Part shown: positions 1-8,978 of the stretch, piece by piece
Layout of the letters: each line of letters begins with the position of its first letter
Numbering within the stretch: the stretch's first letter is position 1
Origin: Chenopodium formosanum
Taxonomy: Eukaryota > Streptophyta > Magnoliopsida > Caryophyllales > Amaranthaceae
Assembly: GCA_024500155.1 (NCBI GenBank)
Contig: CM044860.1
Span: 1,410,501-1,474,500, forward strand
Direction of reading: 5' to 3'
DNA: 64,000 nt
Made by a program: the position numbers and the translations under genes
The notes under the pieces: model-generated
The model's input: the letters and a program-made list of their open reading frames with translations, nothing else
Told to the model about the DNA's origin: nothing
The model's database searches: none

Positions 1-1
1 G

Positions 2-1499
2 CACAAAGCTGAAAGCGCTGAGAAGCCCGCTGCTGAGGGTTTCTCAGCTGACATAGCTAGAGAGGTTGAGGCTCTCGTCCTCAAACCTGAAGGGGAAGCA
101 GAAGTCATCGTCATCGACTCTGCTGAAAAGGAAGAGAAGACCGCTGAAGAAGAAGGTGCTGAACCTCAGAGGGTTCAGGAAGTTCCTGAGTCTTCTTTTC
201 CCTCCTTCCAGACGCTGCATTCTGCAGACATGGGGTTCTCGGCCCCCCGAATTCCAATTCCAGATCATATCTGGGACACCATATGGGGTCAGAACCGAGA
301 AGGTGCAGAAGTCTACTTCGGCAATTTTGCTGGGATGTCCGAAGTAGACAGGGCAAGGGCCTGGTCGCTGAAGGCCACTGCTGGGATAGGGGAATCCAGC
401 AGATCTGTCCCAGACCCTGCAAGGATGAATCAGCTGCTGATGATGCAGGTAAATTCTTACACTTGCCCTTGTTTTTCTATCTAGTTCTTCAGCTTGAAGT
501 CTTTTGTTTTTTTTTTTGAGTTGTGCCTTTGCTTTTCAGTTTGTGCACAATCAGACTCTCACTGTAGAGCTGATAGATTCCCTACAAGATAGGGTTGATG
601 AGGCTGAGCATGCCCGGAAGGTGGCTCTTGAAGAGCTGAAGCTTGCCAAGCTGAAGCAGGCAGCAGCCGAAGAAAAGCAGAAGGAAGGAGAAGAATATGA
701 GAGGAAGGCCGCTGAAGCCCTCCAGACCTTCTGCACTGCCATGGAAGAGGAGGTTTTTCCCCCGCTGATAGAAGGGGAGAACTTCCTCCGAGACCACTTG
801 GGAGTGGACGTCACTAAATTCAAGGCTGTCATTGAAAGCCGAATCAGGGACGGAGTTACTGCACAAGCTGAGGTGCAGCAAAGATTAGAAGCTTCGGAAG
901 CCAGTAGAATGGCTGCTGAAGAAAAGCTCCAGGCCCAGAACGTCCAACTCTCAGAAGTTGCTGCTGATGCTGATGCTGAGAGAGCCAGGCTTCAAGAGGC
1001 TGAGGATCAGCTAAGGGCCAAAAATGATGAGCTGGCTCAGCTGAAGGCCAAAACTTCAGAGGTTCAGCAAGAGCTGAACAAGCAGAAAAGTGCTTCCTCC
1101 AAGCTCGCTGAAGAGCTGAATCAATCCAAGAAAAGCTTGGAGGAGGTACAGAAGAAGCTGGCAGATGCTGAGGCCCTGCTCAAGACCCGTATTTATACTC
1201 AAGAAGAGTATGAGATGGGATTCACGAACGGGCTCAGGGTGTGCCGAAGACTCTGTCTCCATGCTGAGCCAAATCTGGACTGGTCCAAGTGTGCTGAGTG
1301 GATCCAGAATTCAGAAGATCCCCACATGAAGTTCCCAACTCCGGCCGAAGCTGAGATTCTTGCAGCTGAGGAAGCTGAGGAAGAAGCAGAGAGGGAACTC
1401 GAAGAGAGGGAGGCTCAGCAGGGTGCGCGGCCTGCTTCATCTGCTGCTGGGGCTGAAGCCAGCATTGCCGATCAGTCTGATTCTCAGGCTGAAGCATAG
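2..1499 (+). CDS. Antisense accessory gene of the Tat element (coiled-coil protein), 5'-partial, one intron
   Basis: This gene runs opposite to gag-pol inside the retrotransposon. One frame is open from base 2 to 448, ends at CAG|GTAAAT, and resumes after TTTTCAG at 540 in the same phase (phase 0, 91-bp intron 449-539), running to the stop at 1497-1499. The upstream segment is Ala/Glu-rich and then has a compact stretch with conserved-looking Trp residues. The second exon (about 319 codons) is a long Ala/Glu/Lys/Gln heptad-like coiled coil followed by an acidic C-terminus. The true start lies left of the window; copy 2 suggests it is an Arg-rich MARGVRGR-type N-terminus (ATG at 48264 on the minus strand). 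Antisense extra ORFs are known in Tat elements, but their function is not established. The intron is inferred from splice signals and frame continuity only. Confidence 0.68.
449..539 (+). other. Predicted intron inside the antisense accessory gene
   Basis: A GTAAAT donor at 449 and a TTTTCAG acceptor ending at 539 flank a 91-base AT/T-rich segment. Removing it joins two open frames in phase 0. Without splicing, the upstream frame ends at a TAG near 482. No cDNA evidence is available from the sequence alone. Confidence 0.65.
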
Positions 1500-1899
1500 G
1501 AAATCGGGCAGTCGTCTTCAGAATCTTGCGGTTCATCGTGCGCTCAACTTTAGACTTGCCGCTCCTGAATTATTTTTTTGCCTTGTATCCTTTTGCTTCA
1601 GCTTGCCTTGATGTACAAACTGCTTTATTGCTTTTGCGTGTACCTCGGCAGCTGTTATTTTCCGTTTGTGGACGGCTGCCGATATTTTATCTGAACATCT
1701 GAATTTGTAGCTCATTTTCTGAGCATTGTTCTCATTAATCTGATGCTTTTTCTTCAACTGCTCTGTCTTATTTTGAATGCTTTACTCTTTCTGAATTTGA
1801 GAAATTGTAGCAAAATTTGCTAAGTACAAAGCTTTCAGCTGAAGACTTTGCTGAAGATGAACTTGCACTGACAGTGCTCCTTGCCCCCCCAGTAATCTG

Positions 1900-2480
1900 A
1901 AGATCCAAGTCTTTGGATTACTGAGTTGGGTTTTAATCCTTCAGACAAAGCTGAATAAAAATGGGTATCTGAGACACAGGGCCAACTGAAGGCAAGGTCT
2001 CAGATAGTGGCCCTCTGGGATACCAGGCTCAATTAAGGCAGTACCTCAGATTTGTCCATAGAGTCTTGGGGAACAAGTCTTACTGACGCTAAGCCTCAGC
2101 TGAAAGACTGGAGTTCCTTCAAAAGACAAATTTGTTAGCAATCTAGAACCCAGTTACCCGAAGGCGAAGGTTCCAGATGAGGCTGAGATAAAAAACTTTA
2201 ATAGTTGTTATGCTTGATTTTCTGTCTATCTATAAAAATGGATACCCGAAACACAAGGCCAACTGAAGGCAATGTCTCGGACAATGTCTTTCTGGGATAC
2301 GGGGCTCAGTTAAGGCAATATCCCAGATTTGTCCATGGACTCATTGTCTTTGGAGAACAAGTCTTACTGAAGTCGAACTTCAGCTGAAAGACCAGGGTTC
2401 TTTAAAAAGACGAGCTTGTCAGCAATTTGAAACCCAGTTGCCCGAAGGCGAAGGTTTCAGATAAGGCTGAATAAAAGCCC
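1900..2480. repeat. Diverged tandem repeat in the 3' untranslated zone of Tat copy 1
   Basis: Two units of about 235-240 bases, 1961-2194 and 2238-2476, share the same order of blocks: a GGATACC/GGTATCT-type start, CCAACTGAAGGCAA, TGGGATAC, a GATTTGTCCAT block, AACAAGTCTTACTGA, CAGCTGAAAGAC and CCCGAAGGCGAAGGTT. A weaker partial unit precedes them. The same array occurs inverted in copy 2 at about 46398-46913. Tat elements are known to carry tandem repeats in this region. Confidence 0.75.
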
Positions 2481-2609
2481 TTAAAGAGTAGATAGCAAAA
2501 TGAAAACTTGAAAGCATGAAATGTTGCAAATCGTTGTGGAAATGGTGGCTCTGAGGCCTTTCATTAACGATTCAAAATGTACTTACAAAGATTTTTCGCC
2601 CCGAAGGGT

Positions 2610-5600
2610 TTATACATGATATTTCTTAAGCACATCAGCATTCCAATGATTTTTCAGCTCAGTTCCATCCAACTGCCGAAGTCGGTATGTCCCTGGCTGA
2701 AGCTCGTCATAAATTTCGTAGGGTCCCTCCCATGCAGCTGAGAGTTTCCCATGGATTCGGCTTTTCTGAACTGCAGCAGCATTCCGAAGGACAAGGTCTC
2801 CAATTTTGAGGGGCCTTGCATGGACCCTTCGGTTGTAAAATTTGCTGATTCTCTGCTTGTAAGCGGCCATTTTGTCTCGGGCTGAGTCTCTTACTTCGTC
2901 GAGGAAATCAAGGGATGCCTTCATAAGTTGTTCGTTCTCAGCCGAGAAATGGTGCACTCTTAAACTTTCAGAACCGATCTCCACTGGTAGGACGGCTTCG
3001 GCACCATACACCAGCTCAAAAGGTGAATAGCCCGTTGCCTCTTTTTCGGTTGTCCGGAGCGACCAGAGGGTTCCTGGAAGCTCCTCTATCCACTTGGACT
3101 TTTGATCTTCAACCCTTTTCTTCAAAGCGTTGAGGATCTGCTTGTTTGCAGCTTCGGCTTGGCCATTACTTTGTGGATGACACACTGCTGAATATGCCAA
3201 TTTGATGCCGAATTGATCTGTGTACCGCCTCAGCGGTAGGTTATCAAATTGCCTCCCATGATCAAAGACAAAAACCTTCGGAATACCAAAGCGAGTAATA
3301 ATATTCTGCCAGATAAATTTCCTGACGGTTTGCTCTGTGATATTCGAGGCTGCTTCAGCCTCAATCCATTTGCTGAAATAGTCAATGCCGACTATTAACC
3401 ATCTTTTTTGGTAAGGTGCATCTGGAAAAGGTCCCAAAATATCCAGCCCCCACTGGGCAAATGGGAGCGGATTGAGGATCGGCTGAAGGTCTCTAGCTGG
3501 CTGACGGATGACTGGTGCGAATTTTTGACATTTCTCACATTTTCTGACCAGCTCCTTAGCGTCTGAGATCATGGTGGGCCAGTAATATCCGGCCCTCAAA
3601 GCCTTATGGGCTAGGGTCCTTCCCCCGATGTGGTTTCCACAGATGCCGAGGTGAATTTCCCGAAGGATGTAATCTGCATCTGTTGGTCCCACGCATTTCA
3701 GCAACGGGGCTGAGAAGGATTTTTTCAGAAGCTCTCCTCTGAAGACGATGAACCTTGAGCTAGTTCTCTTCAGTTTGGAGGCCAAAATTCTGTCTTCGGG
3801 AATTTCTCCCCGAAGCTTGAAAGCTAGGATGGGATCCATCCAGCTAGGTTCTGGGTCGACGCAACACACTTCAGGTGCTTCGTCGACACTTCTTTCTCGG
3901 CGCACTTCCACATACACAGATCTGTTCAGCTCAGTAAGAGTTGAACTGGCAAGTTTGGAGAGTGCGTCGGCCTGAGCATTCTGACCCCTTGGGATCAGCT
4001 GAACTTCAAAAGTTCTCAGTTTCGCAATAGTTGCTTTGATCTTTGCGAGATAGGCTACCATTGAAGGCTCTTTGGCCTCGTATTCGCCTCGGATCTGATT
4101 TGCGACCAACTGAGAGTCTGTCTTTAGACAGACATGATCGGCTTCCAATGAGATGCACAATTCTAGGCCGGCGATTGCTGCCTCATATTCAGCTTCATTA
4201 TTCGAAGACTTGAAAGAAAATTTGAGTGCATACTCAAAAGCTTTTCCTTCGGGAGAGGTTATAACTACCCCTGCCCCCGAACCATTTACGGTGGAGGATC
4301 CATCCGTGAAAACGGTCCAGATTTTATTTTCATCGTCTAACGTCTCCTGGTACGAGCATTCGGCCAAGAAGTCCGCTAGAGCTTGAGCCTTGATGGCTGT
4401 TCTCGGCTGGTAGCTGATGCTGAACTCAGTGAGTTCAAAAGCCCATTTGGCCAATCTACCGGATTTTTCGACTTTGCCGAGAACCTTTTCCAGCGGCTGA
4501 TCAGTTAAGACCACTATCTGATGGCAATCAAAATAGGGCCTCAGCTTCCGAGCAGCTACTACTACTGCGAAGGCAACTTTTTCAAGCAGAGGGTAGCGAG
4601 TCTCGGCATCCGTCAGAGTGTGACTGACGAAGTAGATCGGTTGCTGAATTTTGTTTTCTTCTTTCAGCAGCACTGCACTGATAGCGGCTGGGCTAACAGC
4701 CACGTATAAGTACAAAGTCTCTCCCTCTACTGGGCTTGCCAATGTTGGGAGCTGAGCCAGATGCTCTCGAAGCTGCTGAAAGGCTTTTCTTTGCTCTTCT
4801 TCCCAAACGAGCTCCTTTGTTTTTGGGAGTTTCAGGGCTTTGAAGAAAGGTAACCCCTTGTCCGAAGCTCTAGAAATGAACCTCGAGAGAGCTGCCATTC
4901 TTCCGGTGAGCCGCTGAACGTCCCTTTTTGTTTTTGGCTCGGGAAGATCTAGAGCTGCTTTGACTTTGGAGGGATTGGCATCAATCCCCCTTTTGCTGAC
5001 CATGAATCCCAGGAATTTTCCTGACTTCACGCCGAAGACACACTTCTTCGGATTCAGCTTCATCTGATGCTTTCTTAAGGTGGCGAAGGTTTCGGCCAGG
5101 TCATTAACATGGTCCTCAGATTTTTTGCTTTTGACGATTGAATCGTCCACATAGACTTCCATGTTTCGGCCCTTTTGATCGGCGAAAACCTGATCCACCA
5201 GCCTTTGATAAGTTGCCCCCGCATTTTTCAATCCGAAGGGCATCATTTTGTAATTGTACACCCCGGCGTTCGTGACGAATGCCGTCTTTGCTCGGTCGTC
5301 GGGGTGCATAAAGATCTGATGATACCCCGAGAATGCGTCCATGAAACTAAGCAAGGCGTGGCCACTTGTCGAGTCGACTAGCTGATCGATTCTCGGCAAG
5401 GGATAAAAGTCCTTCGGACAAGCCTTATTTAGGTCCGTGAAGTCAACGCACATTCTCCAGGTACCATTAGCCTTCTGAACCATCACCACATTTGCCAGCC
5501 ATTCTGGATACTGACAAGGTTCGATGAAACCTGCATCCAGTAACTTTTTGACTTCGGCTGCGATGTCTCGGTTCTTATTTGCGGAGTAGTTCCGCTTCTT

Positions 5601-8489
5601 TTGCTTAACTGGCCGACATGTGGAGTCGACGTTAAGCTTATGGGAGATGAGGTCTGGACTTATCCCGGGCATATCAGCTGCCGAGAAAGCAAACACATCT
5701 CTGTTGTCCCGGAGGAGCTGAATAAGGTCACAACGGGTGTTCGGATCAAGGTCCATCCCGATTGTTACACATTTGTCAGCGTCTCCTTCAGACAACTCGA
5801 CCGTTTCGGTCTGCTGGTCCAGTTCCATAGCAGCGGGGCCGGACTCTTCGTTATCTGGCCTGCTGTCTATGTCAGCAGGTGTCCCAGACTTTTTCCTCGG
5901 CAGGCTCTCTGAGTCCTTCGGCTCAGATGAGGAGCTTGCCTTTTCTTTTTCTGACCCTTTTTCTTTGGGTACAGAACCTTGTGCCGAAGCACTTAGACCT
6001 TTCGGCTTCTTCGTGCTCGCCCCTTTTTCTTTCTCCTCCTCATCCTCATCATCGTCCTCTGGACGACTAGTGGACGGCTTGAGGTAGTTGCACCTTCGGG
6101 CCTCCTTTTGGCTGCCCTGGATCCTTTCGGGGAAGCCGCCGTCTGAAACGTATATCATCAGCTGATGATAAGTTGAGACGACTCCCTGGATCTCGTGAAT
6201 TATGGGTCTCCCCAAAATCACGTTGTACGCTGAAGGAGCATCAATGACCAAGAATTCGGTCATGACATTCCTAGCCGCTTCGTCGCAGCCGATGGTGACA
6301 GGAAGTAGAACCTTCCCATCTGGAAAAGTTGAAGCCCCATTGAATCCGGATACTGGGTAGGATACCGGCGTGAGGTGCTTGGGCTTCAGCTTAATTTGAT
6401 CGTAGGCCCTTCGGAACAAAATATTTGCCCCGCTACCACCGTCAACTAAGACTTTGCTGACGTCATGGTTGGCCACCGTGGCGATGATCACCAACGGGTC
6501 CTCGTGAGGGTACGTCACCCCCCGACAGTCAGCGGCTGTGAACGTCATGTTCGGCACCGGTGACTGGGGTGCCTGTATATCAGCATGATTCACCTGATGG
6601 GTCAAAGCCCTGAGGTGACGTTTGTGCTCCCTCCGAGAACATAATCCTCCCGAGATAACGTGAATTGGGGGGAACTTTCCCTCCGCAGTTTTGCTGTTCT
6701 TTCGGGGGAAATCGATCTCCTGCCGAGAGTCCTTTTCGGACCTCTCTGCTTCTTTTTTCTCGCGGTGATCCGCGATGTATTTTTTCAAGTACCCCTTTCG
6801 GACCATATCTTCGATTTGGTCCTTCAGCTGGATACATTCTTCAGTGTTGTGTCCCGCTGATTCGTGGAACTCGCACCACTGATTTTTATTTTTGCGCTGA
6901 TACCACTCTGGGAGCGATCTCGGCTTTCTGTAACTCTGCTCCTCTTTCGTCACGCTGTAGATCTTAGCACGCGGAAGAGAGAGCGGAGTGTAGGATTCGT
7001 ATCTACCCGTGAAAGGGGCAGATTTTTCCTTCTTCGACTCGTTGGCCGAAGATTGTTCCGAGGCTTTCGCCTTTCCCTTTGTCTTCTGGCCTTGGCCTTC
7101 GGACGAGGACGCTTGTTTTTGTTTCCCTCCCCCAGACTGGGGTTGGGTTTTTGTTTTGTTCCACTCTTCAGCTCGGATGTACTTGTCCGAGGCATTCAAT
7201 GCTTCCTCCAGGGTCTGAGGTGAATTCATGACCATGAAGTCGGAGAACGGCCCTGTTCTGAGACCGTGCTGAAGAGCGAAAACCGCCAGCCCTTGGTCCA
7301 GCTGAGAAATGCTGGATGATTCGTTGCTGAAGCGAGTCAGGTAGTCTCGGAGACTTTCGGACTCCCCCTGCTGCAGGCCCATCAGCTCTGCAGTGGTCTT
7401 CTCTCGGCGATTGGCCGTGGAAAACTTGCTCTTAAACTTGGAGGACAGATCGTCCCACCCAGTTATCGAGCCTTCCTTTACTCCCTTGGAGATCCACGAT
7501 TGTGCGACCCCCTTGAGAGTGGTTGGGAAATACTTGCACCAAGTCGCTTCGGACCTGGGGCAAAGGTGCATGTGGGCCTCGTACGAGGCAATGTGGTCCT
7601 TCGGATCCGAAGTCCCATCATAAGTAATGTGCGACGGGATTTTTACCGTCGGCACATGGGCTTCCAATATCCATTGCTCGAATGGGGAATTGGAAGGTAG
7701 CATCACAGCCTTTCCCTTGTTCCCAGCCGAAGGGACCGCGCTTCGCCCTCTCAGAGAGGTAGAAGTGGTTTTCGTCCCTGGCTGGGAGGTCCGGGCCTCG
7801 GCTGCAGGGTAAGAGAAGCGGCTATGCACGCTCCGTTCCCTACCGCCGAGACGGTCGTGAATGCTTCGGTGGGCAGTTTCTGGCCGAGAGGCTGAACTGC
7901 TGCTTTTGTGGGTTCGGCTCGTGGTGAGCTGAGTTGAGGAGTTCCTGAAGAAGTGAGAGTTCCTGTTCTTCTCCCTCTCGGTTCTCCAAGTGTCCTCTTC
8001 CCACTCGCCGAGCTCCTTGAAGGAGGAGAGCTTCCCCCCCTCCTGGCCGATGTTCCTCCGCTGATTTCTGGTTTGCGGAGGAGTTCGGTCACGAGGAGGT
8101 GGCATGCTCTGGCCCTTCATGGCCTCCATGAGGGCCGCTAGGGCTCTCACTACCTCCTCAGAATTGAGTCCCGTCAAGGGTGTCCTCGGCTGAGAGCGGG
8201 AGTTCGAGCGAATGCTCCGGGATTGGCTCCGGGCATGAGACTGAGTCCTTTGAATGGACTGGTCGTCGTCATTCAGCCGAGGTGGACTCGGTTGATGATT
8301 GGACTGGATAATAGGAGATTCGGATCTCTCCCTAGACTCCTCACGAGAGTAGGGTCCCGCGGAGGGGCTCCTATCCCGGGGAGAAGATTGGCTAGAAGCG
8401 GGGCGTTCTAGGGGGCCCCCTCCTAGTGACTTTCGGCGCTTTCTCATAGGAGAGGCACCGTCATTTTTGTTCTTGCGATTCTTAGCCAT
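2610..8489 (-). CDS. Gag-Pol polyprotein of Tat/Retand Ty3/Gypsy element, intact (1959 aa)
   Basis: A single open frame encodes the structural and enzymatic polyprotein used for retrotransposition. The N-terminus is Ser/Arg-rich. The gag core is about residues 270-450, followed by a C-x2-H-x4-H-x4-C zinc-knuckle variant near 538. The protease carries the DGGSG active-site motif near 680. The reverse transcriptase has YVDD near 1112 and is followed by a Ty3-type RNase H. A second, archaeal-type RNase H (VFTDGSS) lies near 1396. The integrase has an HHCC zinc finger starting about 1610 and a catalytic core with DILG, DHGRQF (about 1742) and GQAEAANK. The order gag-PR-RT-RH-aRH-INT fits the Tat clade. 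The start at 8489 lies 79 bases inside the LTR boundary. No frameshift or stop interrupts it, unlike copy 2. Confidence 0.95.
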   Translation of the reverse strand: MAKNRKNKNDGASPMRKRRKSLGGGPLERPASSQSSPRDRSPSAGPYSREESRERSESPIIQSNHQPSPPRLNDDDQSIQRTQSHARSQSRSIRSNSRSQPRTPLTGLNSEEVVRALAALMEAMKGQSMPPPRDRTPPQTRNQRRNIGQEGGKLSSFKELGEWEEDTWRTEREKNRNSHFFRNSSTQLTTSRTHKSSSSASRPETAHRSIHDRLGGRERSVHSRFSYPAAEARTSQPGTKTTSTSLRGRSAVPSAGNKGKAVMLPSNSPFEQWILEAHVPTVKIPSHITYDGTSDPKDHIASYEAHMHLCPRSEATWCKYFPTTLKGVAQSWISKGVKEGSITGWDDLSSKFKSKFSTANRREKTTAELMGLQQGESESLRDYLTRFSNESSSISQLDQGLAVFALQHGLRTGPFSDFMVMNSPQTLEEALNASDKYIRAEEWNKTKTQPQSGGGKQKQASSSEGQGQKTKGKAKASEQSSANESKKEKSAPFTGRYESYTPLSLPRAKIYSVTKEEQSYRKPRSLPEWYQRKNKNQWCEFHESAGHNTEECIQLKDQIEDMVRKGYLKKYIADHREKKEAERSEKDSRQEIDFPRKNSKTAEGKFPPIHVISGGLCSRREHKRHLRALTHQVNHADIQAPQSPVPNMTFTAADCRGVTYPHEDPLVIIATVANHDVSKVLVDGGSGANILFRRAYDQIKLKPKHLTPVSYPVSGFNGASTFPDGKVLLPVTIGCDEAARNVMTEFLVIDAPSAYNVILGRPIIHEIQGVVSTYHQLMIYVSDGGFPERIQGSQKEARRCNYLKPSTSRPEDDDEDEEEKEKGASTKKPKGLSASAQGSVPKEKGSEKEKASSSSEPKDSESLPRKKSGTPADIDSRPDNEESGPAAMELDQQTETVELSEGDADKCVTIGMDLDPNTRCDLIQLLRDNRDVFAFSAADMPGISPDLISHKLNVDSTCRPVKQKKRNYSANKNRDIAAEVKKLLDAGFIEPCQYPEWLANVVMVQKANGTWRMCVDFTDLNKACPKDFYPLPRIDQLVDSTSGHALLSFMDAFSGYHQIFMHPDDRAKTAFVTNAGVYNYKMMPFGLKNAGATYQRLVDQVFADQKGRNMEVYVDDSIVKSKKSEDHVNDLAETFATLRKHQMKLNPKKCVFGVKSGKFLGFMVSKRGIDANPSKVKAALDLPEPKTKRDVQRLTGRMAALSRFISRASDKGLPFFKALKLPKTKELVWEEEQRKAFQQLREHLAQLPTLASPVEGETLYLYVAVSPAAISAVLLKEENKIQQPIYFVSHTLTDAETRYPLLEKVAFAVVVAARKLRPYFDCHQIVVLTDQPLEKVLGKVEKSGRLAKWAFELTEFSISYQPRTAIKAQALADFLAECSYQETLDDENKIWTVFTDGSSTVNGSGAGVVITSPEGKAFEYALKFSFKSSNNEAEYEAAIAGLELCISLEADHVCLKTDSQLVANQIRGEYEAKEPSMVAYLAKIKATIAKLRTFEVQLIPRGQNAQADALSKLASSTLTELNRSVYVEVRRERSVDEAPEVCCVDPEPSWMDPILAFKLRGEIPEDRILASKLKRTSSRFIVFRGELLKKSFSAPLLKCVGPTDADYILREIHLGICGNHIGGRTLAHKALRAGYYWPTMISDAKELVRKCEKCQKFAPVIRQPARDLQPILNPLPFAQWGLDILGPFPDAPYQKRWLIVGIDYFSKWIEAEAASNITEQTVRKFIWQNIITRFGIPKVFVFDHGRQFDNLPLRRYTDQFGIKLAYSAVCHPQSNGQAEAANKQILNALKKRVEDQKSKWIEELPGTLWSLRTTEKEATGYSPFELVYGAEAVLPVEIGSESLRVHHFSAENEQLMKASLDFLDEVRDSARDKMAAYKQRISKFYNRRVHARPLKIGDLVLRNAAAVQKSRIHGKLSAAWEGPYEIYDELQPGTYRLRQLDGTELKNHWNADVLKKYHV

Positions 8490-8546
8490 TGGAACTAAGA
8501 TTGATGTAGAACGAGCGAAATTGGCTTAAAGATTTTTTGAAAGTCT

Positions 8547-8564
8547 TCCCCACAGACGGCGCCA
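8547..8564 (-). other. Primer binding site of Tat copy 1
   Basis: On the minus strand, 3 bases after the 5' LTR, lies TGGCGCCGTCTGTGGGGA. Its first nine bases and last five match the complement of the 3' end of plant tRNA-Asp, with a mismatched centre. It is identical to the site in copy 2. Confidence 0.8.
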
Positions 8565-8567
8565 AAT

Positions 8568-8978
8568 TGTTTCGGATGAAAACAATGGGACCTTGCTGAA
8601 GGTCCGAAAAGGTGGTGAAGACTGGATTCGGTCCAAACGACGTTGGGCCGAAGGTTTCCTGCACAGTAAATACACATAAACTAGCCTCGGGGGTGTTGCC
8701 GAGGAAGGCCCCTCCGATGCTGAAGTCAGTACAATGTGTAGAGAGAAAGCTATGCAAGAGAATTAATTGCTTGAGGCTTTGTTGTTCTGTTAGAAAAATG
8801 ACACATTGATGGCTTTTATACCTTGGCATATATGAGAGATGTGGGCCTGGACCCAATTGACTTGCCTTTGAGAACTGGTCTTGACTTTAGCATGGGCTGG
8901 AGAGTTGAACCTTGACCTTGGGCTTTGGATTGGATCATTTAATGACTAGGCCCAATTGGACTAAATTGGACCCATACA
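8568..8978 (-). repeat. 5' LTR of Tat copy 1 (411 bp)
   Basis: The repeat begins TGTATGGGTCC and ends TCCGAAACA on the minus strand, the TG...CA form. It is the same length as both LTRs of copy 2 and nearly identical to them; one base in the segment after TGTGTATTT differs. A TATAAAAG box on the minus strand (8814-8820 region) is the probable promoter element. Confidence 0.93.

Larger units (their letters stand above)
1..8978 (-). mobile_element. Ty3/Gypsy LTR retrotransposon, Tat (Retand-like) lineage, copy 1, left end outside window
   Basis: Read on the minus strand the order is 5' LTR (8568-8978), primer binding site (8547-8564), gag-pol (8489-2610), a repeat-rich 3' untranslated zone, then an opposite-strand gene (2-1499). 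The 3' LTR is not in the window. The lineage call rests on the second, archaeal-type RNase H domain between RNase H and integrase, a hallmark of the Tat clade, and on the extra antisense ORF known from that clade. The sequence after the LTR is CACTG (8979-8983), the expected 5-bp target-site duplication; its partner would be outside the window. gag-pol is uninterrupted, and the LTR differs by about one base from those of copy 2 (39916-49189), so the insertion is young. Confidence 0.92.

Noticed and set aside
5601..7223. Several 60-119 codon open frames on the plus strand opposite gag-pol
   Set aside because: They mirror the high GC and codon bias of the overlapping polyprotein, recur in both copies only because the copies are identical, and show no domain features.
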